Shown here one piece after another: positions 40,101 through 51,700 of a stretch of DNA of 64,000 bases; positions within the stretch are counted from its first letter, which is position 1, and every line of letters begins with the position of its first letter. The position numbers and the translations under genes are program-made. The stretch is from Setaria digitata. Lineage: Eukaryota > Nematoda > Chromadorea > Rhabditida > Setariidae. Under the pieces are notes generated by a model, which saw only the letters and a program-made list of their open reading frames with translations, did no database searches and was not told the DNA's origin. The DNA is taken from the NCBI GenBank assembly GCA_003640385.1, contig RCAB01000102.1, positions 1 to 64,000 on the forward strand. The letters run 5' to 3'.

Positions 40101-42818
40101 AAAAGTATTTTCCGCTTAATCAATAACTCGTTATACTGCATGAATAATATTAGAACTTACAGGAAATTCGACGAAATCACTTCCTTTGAATGGCGGAATG
40201 CCTGACTGCGATAAGGCATCCGAAGATGCTGGTTCAATACCACGTCGACAGAGAATGATCGTATGATGATAAAAACATAATCGATGTGGTCCGAGCAATG
40301 ATGGGTCTTTTGTGCACAAATTAACTAGCTTATCAGAAGATTTAACTGGCTTCCGGAATTTCGGATGTTCAACCATCGTAACATCCCAAGCACATTCTGA
40401 AACAACATTATCCCAAATAAAGTCAATTTTGAAGAACTAGAAATCAACTGGAAGAACAAGAACCCCTATCATTATCGTAGTTATTTATTTTTATGTTTAA
40501 GGAAAGTAGTTTTAAAAAAAAGTGTCTTCTGCCAATTTGTGAGACTATCACTGTAATAAATACTGCGTGGACTTTCAATGCAGTATGTTCACTGATATTG
40601 CTTATTCATGGATCTCCTGGACAAAATGCGTGATACTAGTCGACAAGTTGTTATGTTTGAATATTGATTTTACAGTACAGGATTACATGATAGAATATTA
40701 TTTAACGCCACATAACATATCGTTATCAGAGAGAAAAAAAAAATAAGAGGAATGAAAATTACCGAAAAACTCATTTGCAAGGACCGGTCGTCCAAGATGT
40801 AGAGCTCGTGCTGGTATTACGGCAGACATCAACATATCGTACCATTCATCACTTAGCACATCAGTTTCCGCTCGCAAAACGAGTGTTTCATCAGGTGTCA
40901 TGATTGCTACACAGTATTTCAATCGACCATCGAACTGCAAAAAAAAAAAAAAATTTAAGCGGTGATTTGTAGAACTTGATAAATGATGCAGATTTCCTTT
41001 ACAAACAATAACAACCTGTTTAAACGGTTAATATTCTACACTCTGTAAGAAATTTAATAATCTTCTGTTTTTGTTGAAATATTTAAATGCGGAAACTGAA
41101 ACAATCCTCATTATAAAATATTTCCACAAAAAAGAAAAAAGAATTTCAAGTCCCTCTTTTAACTGGGGATACATAAAAAGCGTAGCAGGATAATACACCG
41201 AGGTCATATATTACATACAACTATAATTTACACTTATCCACTTATATAAACTTCGTTATTCCTTTACTTAATACGATCACCACTATCCAATACCCTCTAA
41301 GCATTTTCTAAAACTTTTGCACACAATATTGGATAAGTGGAGGAGCTTTTCAACGGATTTTTTTTTAAGCAGTGGTACAGAAAAACATACTGCAAGATGA
41401 AAATGCCTGATTAATTAGAAGAAATCCACTTTAAAATATTTCGCGCATATACAAGGGCTGAATAAATAAAATTTTAACATTTAATCCTGATCAACTTAAT
41501 TATTTAGTGCCCAAGTAACCAGTCAAGTTGCAGTTTTCGTTGAAACTGGTATATTTAATCAACTTTAGCATAAAATAGAAGTTTAATTCATTTCATTTTA
41601 CCTCTATTTTTAGTGATGGTCAACAACGATAGTAGTGAAATTTATTTTGTGAGATATGTAAACGAGAGCTCGAATGAACACTCAAATTCTTCAAATAAAT
41701 ATCATTTTTAAACTCACCATCACCTTTCTCGATTTTTGTTCTTGAAAATAGAAACAAGAAAGAAAAGTTTTCACTTTTTCGTTGTTTTTTGCTTTTGGCT
41801 TAAAAAAAAAAAAAAAAAAAAAAAAAACGCTTGGTGAAAAATAATGCAGTATTTGGTAATCTTTCAATGAAGCAAAAGAAAATTGCTAGCACTACTATTC
41901 CTTAACACAATTTCTATCAAACAATTAACCAACATCTGAACAATACCAATGTATCGTACAGTGATTTTCAACGTTGCTGCTCGCAAAACAGACAACCTGT
42001 ACATATTAAATAACTACTAATTAAAAGAAGAGAATCCGTAAGAAATTCATCGTAGGAAAAGATTGCAAATAATTATTTCTGCAAGGGAAAGATGCTTTGT
42101 CTCCAGGGTTATTCACAATCTTTCGCCGTCGTGAAGTTCTTATCCATACAGATTGATTTCTTTTAATCAGTAATTACAAACTCTGAAGAAAGTAATAGTA
42201 ACGTTATGGTAAGTCTAAAATCACACATCGAACAAGTGATTCAGCTTACATGCCGATTAATGTTGAAACACGTGGAGAGATCAATCAAATGTCGAGGATG
42301 TCTGTTTTTCCTTTGAGACTTCTTTTCACTTTCATGTAGCTCAAGCGCTCGATGACCCAATACAGCGTAATACACTTTTTTCGTTTTCTGAAAATCATTC
42401 TGGAAACTAATAACCATTCATCCACCACTGCCTACACTCGAATAAACTGAGAAACCTGTGCTCTTCCTTCTGGACGGTAAAAATAACCCTTGACTTCACT
42501 GGATGAAATGAAAAAGCACATATAAAGTAAAATCATGAATTATGCTCGGTATTAAACATAAAGGGTATTAGTGATTAAGTTTATTAAAGGTGTAGCTTTT
42601 GACCAATATACTTATGACGATAAGGAACGTCCTTAAAAATTCAATTCCTAAATGAGAGATTCTGAGAAAAATGAAGGCAAGGGAACTTTAGTTCATCAAT
42701 AATCGTAATATTATATTTAAAAACCACTTACAACCGGAGAAAATGCAGCTGTAACATAGCCTGATTTCAGGACACCTGCTTCTTCTTCCACTGAACTCGA
42801 GGCTCGTTTTTTATCCAT
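31162..42818 (-). CDS. ist-1: Insulin receptor substrate (PH, PTB, tyrosine-rich tail)
   Basis: Adaptor that links an activated insulin/IGF-type receptor to PI3-kinase at the inner membrane. 22 exons add to exactly 3207 nt (1068 codons plus stop): 42818-42732, 42488-42456, 42387-42250, 40934-40763, 40396-40161, 39785-39598, 39379-39287, 39026-38874, 38549-38436, 38330-38202, 37711-37452, 37041-36946, 36683-36590, 36512-36411, 36244-36113, 36017-35839, 35267-35105, 34985-34840, 34489-34258, 34094-33917, 31581-31442, 31303-31162. PH domain at about residues 17-122 (VYYAVLGH, STCFNINR, C-terminal W117). IRS-type PTB at about 144-275 (HRLCFYHHTIILC; FVEFP; RYFFMVMG). The tail holds YAPM (Y546) and YSSM (Y588), both YxxM motifs that bind p85 SH2 domains, and EYVPVD (Y971). 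The exon 10 donor is GC. The acceptor of exon 21 (31581) is weak. The symbol follows C. elegans and rests on domain order. Confidence 0.92.
31582..33918. other. Large IRS intron (31582-33916)
   Basis: About 2.3 kb between exons 20 and 21 of the IRS gene. It has overlapping opposed ORFs (32795-33124, 32938-33147, 33414-33644) with no domain or splice support. Nothing functional is recognised. Confidence 0.5.
34602..34677. repeat. Nested hairpin in an IRS intron
   Basis: The outer arms (34602-34619 and 34660-34677) pair with one mismatch in the core GAAACTTATATAA/TTATATAAGTTTC. The inner arms CTTTGGAAT (34626-34634) and ATTCCAAAG (34642-34650) pair perfectly around a 7-nt loop. This could be a relic of a small foldback element or a structured intron segment. 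Confidence 0.65.
34657..34768. repeat. 54-nt direct duplication flanking n at 34711
   Basis: Positions 34657-34710 and 34715-34768 are identical, separated by n plus three bases. The block lies in the IRS intron between exons 18 and 19. It looks like overlapping contig ends that were not merged. Confidence 0.85.
41802..41826. repeat. Poly(A) run in IRS intron
   Basis: An A homopolymer of about 25 nt in the intron between IRS exons 3 and 4 (42249-40935). Other A runs of 15-18 nt occur at about 36903-36920 and 38590-38607. No element is recognisable around them. Confidence 0.7.
42250..42818 (-). other. IRS gene first three exons with 33-nt micro-exon
   Basis: Exon 1 (42818-42732) starts at MDKKRAS and ends at a GTAAGT donor. 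A 33-nt exon (42488-42456) encodes GYFYRPEGRAQ and is in phase with both neighbours. Exon 3 (42387-42250) continues the PH core with KTKKVYYAVL. The acceptor of the micro-exon (GTCAAG) is weak, but its product fits the first strand and loop of a PH domain. It may be a cassette exon, since exon 1 ends with its own GYVTAAF strand. Confidence 0.7.
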
Positions 42819-43612
42819 TTCTCTTCAGTAAAATATGACTTCTAATAGCAAAGATTTCTTTTCGACATCCAAAATATTATTATTAGACAAAGCAATTCAT
42901 AAAATGTCATTTTTCAAAGATCTTGGGGGTTACTCGTTTCCTCGAATGAACAACCAATATGTTTCGGACACGAAAATGCTGTGAATACGTAACAGAAATA
43001 ACTTCTCCAATTGAGAAGTTCTGAAATGAAAATAAAAGCAATACTCAGTCTCGAACTGAATAACTGAGTTAAAATAGTGGACGAAAAAGAACAGGGCAGA
43101 TCACGCATTATGTTGGAATAAAAAAGACAAGCGCAGGTCACGCATACTACTGAGTTTTAAATTTCAAATATCATGCTGACTAATACTCCAGGGCAACGAA
43201 ACACAAGAATAATGAGCGGAAATTTCAATAAATGCATCCTTAACTTAATGTATTAAATGTAAAAGTGGCAGTAAATGGAGACAAAAAGGAAGTGGCCATG
43301 GAGGGTGCACCGCAGTTCTAGCACAAGGACTGAATATCGCATAGCATCGCCACTTGACCTTAAGATAAGGACATCGACCCAACCTATTGGCAGGAAACAT
43401 GTGGGAGTAACCCAGTAGTACAGAATGTCAGCTGTACCCGACAAAAAGAAACGAAACAATGATGAATACACGGTGTGATCCTGACCACCGCTTCACTCAC
43501 TACAGAAAAGAGAAAGAGAAATGTATAAATATCTTCCCATCTTATGCGGCTATTTATCGATCGCATAAACATGACCTCATCCTCACTCACCCCATCTCAA
43601 CCACTACTACCT

Positions 43613-43828
43613 AACCTCAACCCCACCCCTGACCTTTCATACTCTATCCAGAAGTGACCCTGTCCCTGGCAATTAATTTTAACGACAAATTATTGAAACT
43701 TATCCATCCCAAGGTTATANCAACCTCAACCGCACCCCTGACCTTTCATATTCTATCCAGAAGTGACCCTGTCTCTGGCAATTAATTTTAACGACAAATT
43801 ATTGAAACTTATCCATCCCAAGGCTATA
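43613..43828. repeat. 107-nt duplication flanking n at 43720
   Basis: 43613-43719 and 43722-43828 match except for about four substitutions, separated by n and one base. The differences suggest two haplotypes placed side by side. The block starts with a C-rich stretch (CCACCCCTGACC) and sits in non-coding DNA 0.8 kb upstream of the IRS start codon, so it may inflate the promoter region. Confidence 0.8.
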
Positions 43829-46800
43829 AATAGAGTGTGACTATGCTTATGATTATCAGGAAAACTCAGTTAAATTTCATTTGTGGAATTGACCGCAATT
43901 ATCCTCCAATTAAGTATATCCACGTGGATCAGTAATGCTACATGAAATGGAAATTTGAGCAAAATCAGACATTTCTGAACTTATCTTCAGTTGCTTCAGT
44001 ATCTGTAATCTTATAATGAAGTAAGATATTACTGCTTAGATCAATGCCGTAGTTATATTGATGTAAAAATATCTATTTAGTACGCAACAGTAGTAGAAAA
44101 TAGTAAGATGGAACGGCGGGCTGATTTCCTGAACATTCCATTAAGCAAATTTTAGCAAATGAAGTTGAATATTAGGTAGAGCTAATGGTCCGTCTTATTC
44201 CATTCCACCAATGGTCCCACGCTTCTTTCTATACGAAAATATGAATTTTATTAATTGCAGTGTGGGGTTATAGATAAAAGAGTGCTACCAATGAAACATT
44301 TAGATACAAGTTTGAACTGACCAAGATGAAGTGAAGCAAAAGTATATTTTTCGTTGGTTATTAATGGAAAAGAACTTCATTAGTTTTAAACACTTCCAAT
44401 AGACTTTTCACTTTAATTTTACACCACATATAGTCTTTTTTTAATGTAGTTAAGCTGAATAAACATTCTTTTGACAGTGAGTACTTGTGCATCACAAATA
44501 TTGAAGACTTGGAGGGTGAAAGTAAAAGTAATAATAAGTGATAAATAATAGGCAATTCATAATGTAGAGCAGTTATCAAAATTCAAATTATGCTAGTGGA
44601 GTGAAGTAAAGAAGACCGAAAATATGAAAAGTTTTAAATGAAAGCATGCATTAAGCTATTCCTTTTCTTTTTTGTAATCAGCAGAGCAAGTAGTTAGTTT
44701 AGTTGAACGTTTTGAAACATTTATCATTTTATCTGCCTGTAGGAATAAGTGAATGAGCTGATCAAGTGTTCTGAAACTATTTCAATATCATTAATTATGC
44801 ACCCAGTGATAAAAATCAAACAAATATAAGAAAGTTTTTCTTTCCCAATGTTCTTTCTCATCTCTTTTCACCCGTAGCAGCTGCAGAAAAAACTTCGAGA
44901 GTGGAAGAGAGAAATAAAACATACGTCAGTCAGTTAAAAAGTGGTTCAACACTGTTTTGTCTTGCATTTGAAAACAGAACAATAATTGATGGTACCACTG
45001 GTACTTTTTAATTTTTACCCTTCCTCTTACAAATACACTTCGAAATATTGCTGTATTAGGATTGGTTATTCTTGGTTGTTTTTATGTTAAAGAATGAATC
45101 TAATTAACCCATTGCTACTACATCTATGATTTTTTGACTCTGATATAATACAGTATTTTTCCGACTTCTTTTCCTTGGGCTCAACTCATAGTTTGTTTCA
45201 GTATTGCTAAGCTATTGCAACTTTTGAAATGGGGAAAATATTCGAGTCAGTTTTAATGGACACTAGGTTATTTGACACTTTGCTATTTATTTATTTTCGT
45301 GAATAAACCATTAAATTTTAGCAAATACTAGAGAAGTAAAGAAATTGCCTCCTTTCCTTTCTTTTCAATTATCAAATTCCTTTGGGGAAATGTTGGGAAA
45401 AAACATTTAACTGCAGCTTGATGTGCTAAATGAGAGAAATAGGAGAGGAAATAAAATTTGCAAAATATGTTATAACGGAATAAAAATGGAAAGTGATCAG
45501 ACAGATTAACAAGTGATTAATGAAGTCTTTTTGTTCTCGTCCAAAGTTGTTATTGTTGGAAGCGAAAAACTATTGGAAAATATCGTGCATTTCTGACAAC
45601 ATATATTGAATAGTAAGACTAGGTAGCAGGAAAGTAAGCTAATTAATGAGATATGATTAGACGTCAAAATAATTAGGCAAGTGAGAGGCTCACTGAAATG
45701 CCCTCCATGAATAGAAAGAAGCTTGCGGAGTGAGAAAGAGAGAGAGAGAAGTGATTTGAATGAATTCGTCTCCACAGTGAGGGGAACCGTTGTCGCTTAA
45801 CTGAGCTGAGGTTCTAGTAGACAGGAAATCGTTTTTTGGCAGTGGCGAAGAGTTGAAAAAAGTATTTATGCACGAAGAAGGGTTGTTTGCTTTGGAGAGT
45901 AACGAGGGGAGGAACATTTACCGCGGTGGAAAAAAGAAGTAGCGGGGGCATTTGTACCATTGAAACAGCTGCACTTAAGAGTCGTTGAAATGAATGGAGC
46001 AGATGCAAAAACAGCATTCTATTTCACGAAAATTTGTTGTGAACACCTAACTCTTCACCTCTGTATTTTCTACTTAGGTTATCACTCCATATCAGTATGA
46101 TAACGATGCATTATGACATCGCATGATTATGGTGATAATAGTTATCATAATGATAAGGATGGCGATGCATGTTTCGAAAAGGAGAATAATTTTACAAAAT
46201 GAATTGGCGGCGATACGTTATTCAAACCGGTAACCGCGATTTTTTAAGTCAACAATACCTTTAATGTTATCAGTTCTTTCTTGGAAAATTTATTAGTCTT
46301 CCTGAAACAATTAATTGCTTGACTATCATTTTAATGTCCACTTACTGGACAACTTAGACTGAATTGCTTTTATTTACAAACAGGAAATCAATTTATATCC
46401 CATACTCAAAATACGCAAAACTAAATTTCTTTCTACAGTACCATTTGGAAAATGGATAGAAATACCTGTTTTCCGAGTTTTTTCTCTTTTCAAAATACCA
46501 ACTTATCATTTAAACTTTGATGAAAAATGACTTATTTAATTCTCAATTCTACACCTGTTGCATTCTACTCCCACTGACATTTACTTCAGCAACATCAATA
46601 GCTTATAGGTCTGATAAGATAATATTGTACTATAACATCAAAAGTTTTAATTATAAATAAAAATAATGTAAGCTTCTTACAAAATTAATAACAATATGTA
46701 ATGAGAAGTGTACGTGTTGCTGGCAGTACCCTAAAATACACCTAAAATACGTCTCACGAAAGTTCGCTGACTTCATTTAAATATCAGAATCAGTTATGCT

Positions 46801-48296
46801 TTACTGCTATAGATTGTAATTCTAGGGAGATATGGACCGTCCAGGTAGCAATGATACTCTTCCATCGTGCTGTTTTTCCCTCACCTTACTCTGCTTGCTG
46901 AGCCGCGGACTAAAATTACGAGAAGTCAACAAATTTTTTATTTAGTGCGAAGACTGGGAGAAAAAATTTCCTGAGCAACAGTATCGTTTTAAACAGCATT
47001 CAACATATTAGGTGGCCAATTATTTCTTAAATCTAAAGGCTTCTCAGGGCTCTTCTGGAATTGTAAATCAGTTCATACAATCAATCATATCTCCTACCGG
47101 AACTATCAACTTTTCAGTGGATTAAATTTTCAAATCTGCATGAAGTTCTACTACTAAAATAAAATATTTTGCAGTAAAATATTCGAATTAATTATTCGAT
47201 TACTCAAAAAATAAAATTTTTGCTAATATCGCGTTTACTTAATTCTTTTTCTCTTAGCTATAGAATCTTGTCATTTACTAATAACTGAAATTTAACCTTT
47301 TGCATTAAAATCGCTCTTTTTTAAGAAAAAATATCATTTCGCCCTATGCGTTATTTATAAAATTAGAGTTATTAGATCAATAGATTCTCAATTTTAAATT
47401 ATAAGTAAATAAACAAGTCCACGGAAATTTCTCTAAAAAAGAGCAATTGTCATAGTGTCTGTCCATCTAATTAAATGAGTACTAAGGCGAAATTGGATTC
47501 ATAAAGAAAAACGAGAGCCAGATCCAGCTGGTCCTACTAAATCAAATTAATCGTTTTAGAACTGTAATTAAACTGACAGTGTACTCATCAATTGCTGACT
47601 CATTAGCTATTTATGATTAGCTATTTTTATGTATTAATAATGATGATGATGATGATCACATTGGCAGTAGAACTTAGCCAGTGTAAAGCAGAATGTTAAA
47701 TAAAGTGACGAAGGAGAAAGGATGTTCCATTGCCAATAAGTCTTGTAACTATCGAAAAATGAGCCAAGAAAACGATATCTTGGATTAATAGTTCAGCGAA
47801 GCCAATTAAATGCAGGGATGTAATTACTTTGAACCTAATTCTGATATTTCACACTGTCAAAATTCAAACGATTGCCTGTTACACAGAAACAAGAAGACAT
47901 CATTGTGCTCTAACATGTCCACCTGACTCACTGGTAAGTTTAATACAATCGAGAAATTCGAATTGTCGAGATTCAAGAGAAACTGCGAGGAAGAATGATG
48001 CTCATAGAATAATGGTTTGGGAGAGCGTAATCACGTGATGAAATGTACGTAAGTGCAAAAACATTTCACATGTCTCACACACTTTTCATATTGAGGAATT
48101 GAAAAAAGGAGTGGATACTACCACGCATATTTCACGCAAAAACAAACAAACGTGACAACAAACATGATGATCTGTAAAGCAGACTTGAAAAACGCGTCCG
48201 CAAATGAAAGGCACCATACAGCAAATGATCTCACTGACAGGTTTACGGGTATTGAATCGAGAACGTCTCGGTGATTTGTTTTTGTCCTGTTTCGTG

Positions 48297-48354
48297 AATG
48301 TGTGTGTGTGCGTGCATGTGTGTGTGCGTTTGCGTGTGTGTTGCGTGCGTGTGT
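48297..48354. repeat. (TG)n microsatellite
   Basis: An interrupted TG/GTGC repeat of about 58 nt. Read on the minus strand it is the CA-rich start of a possible intron following the candidate exon at 48358-48506. Confidence 0.9.
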
Positions 48355-48357
48355 CAC

Positions 48358-48506
48358 TTTGGAAAGGAAGGAAGAGAATAGATGGTAAAAGGAGGACTGG
48401 GTGTGGAGCCGGCTGGATTCTGTTCCTGTCGTGATTCCCGATGGCAAGGATTGGATGGATAGTTGAAGTGACGCCATTTCGAGGGCTTCTCGTTTTGCTG
48501 TTGCTA
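48358..48506 (-). other. Candidate 5' exon with strong acceptor and ATG
   Basis: On the minus strand a strong acceptor (ACAATTTTTGCAG) ends at 48507. The ATG is at 48477 in context CTCGAAATGG, and 40 codons of ordinary composition (starting MASLQLS) run to a GTGACA donor after 48358. It could be a trans-spliced or alternative first exon of the IRS gene 5.5 kb downstream, or of an unseen gene. Joined directly to IRS exon 1 at a nearby acceptor it would hit a stop, so the connection is unproven. Confidence 0.3.
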
Positions 48507-48684
48507 CTGCAAAAATTGTAAACAAAGTTTAGTCATCGTTATGAACAGAGTTGGACGAAAGAGCCGGACGCAAAGAAGGACGGCGACAACAGAGCTGGCA
48601 CTAACGAAAACATTCGGAGAGTTATTTTTCCACTTCCGGTTGACACGATGGACGGTTTATGACAGTTGGAAAGAGAAAGAGGAA

Positions 48685-48710
48685 GGGCAGGGAGGGAGGG
48701 AGGGAGGGAG
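48685..48710 (+). repeat. GGGA repeat with G-quadruplex potential
   Basis: Five GGG triplets spaced by single A bases (48690-48708), preceded by another GGG at 48685. This meets the usual G-quadruplex pattern and is unusual in such AT-rich DNA. It lies 180 nt upstream (minus-strand sense) of the candidate exon at 48506. Confidence 0.7.
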
Positions 48711-51700
48711 AGAGAGGCTGTTAATCTATGAGAAAAACATTTACATCATCTGTTGAAAAAGGATGGCAAATGTGATTGTAATAGTGGTAGTAATAAGTTG
48801 AGGAACGCCATAGACAAACTGATAATAATTCTACTCCACTCTTTAAATGTGAATAGTCACCGGTGATAAAAGTGCTGATATCACTGATTAAATGATTATC
48901 GCAGGTCCATACCAATGTCTGCTTATCAACTGACGTAGATGCAAAATGCATCCTTTGAACACTTGTGGAATTTGAGGAATTTTATTGTGCTTAAAATAAG
49001 TTTACACGTAAGGCAATATTAGTAACAGAATGTTTGCAACAATTACATGTAGTCTTTTTGCAGGAATTAGCGCTAACGTGGATCATTCTTCAGAAGTCGG
49101 TCTTTGACTTCAGTACTTCGAGGTGCGTCATTATAGCGTAATTCTCATTCCTATATTTGCCACGTTGATATGCTTGACAAAGGTGTACGTTTTGTTGTTT
49201 GTATAGTGGGTAAGTAAATCGAGATCAAAAGATGTTGGCTCAGCTTCGATTCGACGTAGAACCGAACAAGCAGGGAAAAGAAAATACTACACCTACCAAA
49301 ATTAGCAATTTTCTTTTGTTTGAAGTGTTTACAAACCGTAAAGCAAAAGTAAAATATGTAAATTACATGTAAATTTATAAAACATGTAAATTTCGATGAA
49401 TAAAATTCAATACTGACAAGTGCAAAATTATGAATTAAATTTTTTTTTGAAGAATAGTCTAACGATTCTTTCCTCTTCAACACAATTATAATTTAACATG
49501 TTGTTGTCACTAAATTTAAGATGACACTGAGATAGACATTGCAAGGACAAGGCAGGTGACAGCGGTGAGTGTTTCTTCGAAGAGTACTTTTTTGATGCAT
49601 CGTTGAAGATGAATGTTGAACAAATTAAACAATGCAACTAAGATCCAGTCCGACGTATTCAACTTGATAGATTCAGAAAGTACTCTGAAAATATTTTCTG
49701 CCTTTGACTTCGCAGATATGAGCTACTTAACTGAGGAATCAGGAACAATGACGAGAAGAAACCTGTTATTAATGAACGAGACAAGGTTGGTCGTCAAAAT
49801 GCCGAGATGAGAATGCATACTGAAAACAAAAAAATATCGAAATTTTCGAAAAGAAATAAATTACATTTCTCCATCCTTTACAATAACTTAATTTATTTAA
49901 TATCGTAGTACCACTTATCACTGGTTTACTGTAATTCATACTTCTACACTTTTTTGTGCTGCTAATGTTTCTCATTGTTTGGTGGAATTTTTATAAGTGA
50001 GTCTTTGTAATTACATATTGTATGATTTCCCTTTCCTCCTTTTTTAAACTTTTTAGGTTGGTAAAACTGACAACTAATTGTTGCAGTTATTGTAAAAGGC
50101 GAATAGTTGTCAATTATCAATTATGCTAATGTAAAAATATGGTAGCAGATAATGAGTTGCAAATCTACTGCTGAAACCGAATTGGGGAATCGAAAAAATG
50201 CAAAGGCATCAGCATCAAAATAATCAGGCAAATTATAGATGGCGCCAGTATTTTTTGATATTTAAAATTAAGACAAATGGTGTAACCCACGATGTATGCA
50301 GAGTTCAGTGAATGATGAAGATCGGAAATCAAAGCAAGCAACTGTAACAGAGACTAAACTGAACTGATTAATTGACATTCAAAAATACTCGAATAATATA
50401 TCAGCAATAATGAATGATTGCTAACAATGCCTCTTGTTTGCTACTAACTTCTGGCTCTCTTATAAGACTTGGTCTGGGCCGCCCAAAGTGTTATCAAGAC
50501 AGAATGCTGACTAAGAATGTGCCATTCATTGCATTTGTTTCGAAATCATCGAAGCTTTCAAGTATTTTGAAAATTTTAAAATGTTTTGTACTTCACTGCG
50601 CCGTTCAAATTTTCAAACATTTGATGTTTTCATTTTTCCCTTTACGAAGTTGGGAAAAGATGTTTCTAATCAGAGACGGTTTGAAGCTAATAAAATTCAT
50701 GTTATTTTCACTTATCAGTTTTGAAAGGCTTCAGAAGAGAGTTCGGTCAAAACATTACAGTTCTACAAGTTAATCGCTTTTCATGCTTTCCAGTCTCATT
50801 ACTCCACATCTCCTTTAAGAGAAAGAAAATTTTTGATGGAATAATGACGAAAAATAACTGGATACAGTAGCAATTTGATACGTGCCGACGAATTGAGACA
50901 TTTCTTAGTCATCGTTCTAATAATACGATGAAGCAAATTAAATTAGAATTTGAACGCTGATAACTCCAAACTACTGTATAATTTGATCTTCCCTCCCTCT
51001 CGACGAAAAACTATACACTGGAATAAAATGGCAAAATTTATAGGATATGTGTGAAGTGAGTTACGATGTTGAGCATTCAGCATTTATAGATGAAGGAACT
51101 GATATGATACGGTCGTAGGCGACCAGAATAATTATTAAAAGATAAAAACTACCAACTATATATCATCTAAACTTGCTGCTATTTTTGTTACAAAGGAGCA
51201 GTGATTTCAATAGCATTACCTCGTCCACTGAAATCTGACATCTGACAAATTTATCGAAGCATTTTCAGAAAACTAATGGTAAGTAATATACCGTGTTCTA
51301 ATGAACAGTTCATTAATCACGCAAGAAGTCTCGCAAAAACGATTACGGTTCAGGTTAACTATCGCATCATCAAATTTCTGTTTTTGCGGATATGCAAGAA
51401 TTTGAACGATGCGATGCGACTGCAACCCTTTTACAAAAGCACCTGCTCATTGTGCATTTTGAATTGTCATACAGTTTGCAAATGACTCATTTTCTCATGA
51501 ATTTTAAAACCAAAAGATTGATGTCATTGTTCGTTGGTAATGTTGGATTGAATATGATAAAGGAATCAAGAGTGCTACGTCCGCCGCATGTGACATCCAC
51601 TAGTAACCTTCCTAATATCGTCACTTGATTATTTTCAGTCAACTCAGCTTTAAATTCCTTTCAAAATCAGCAAAAAAAGTTTTAGCTTTGGCCTGGAAAC

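Larger units (their letters stand above)
42819..48357. other. Non-coding DNA upstream of IRS
   Basis: 5.5 kb with no supported exon. It should contain the IRS promoter. A more G+C-rich patch at about 45680-46020 reads open on the minus strand in several frames at once, which indicates composition and not coding. A GATGAT run occurs at 47640-47656. Confidence 0.45.

Noticed and set aside
48118..48525. 135-codon minus-strand ORF through the TG repeat
   Set aside because: Its middle is only the repeat translated as His/Thr/Ala. Only the first part, 48358-48506, is kept as a candidate exon.
50414..50773. 119-codon plus-strand ORF
   Set aside because: It has no domain, no neighbouring exons in phase and a composition like other chance ORFs in this AT-rich region.
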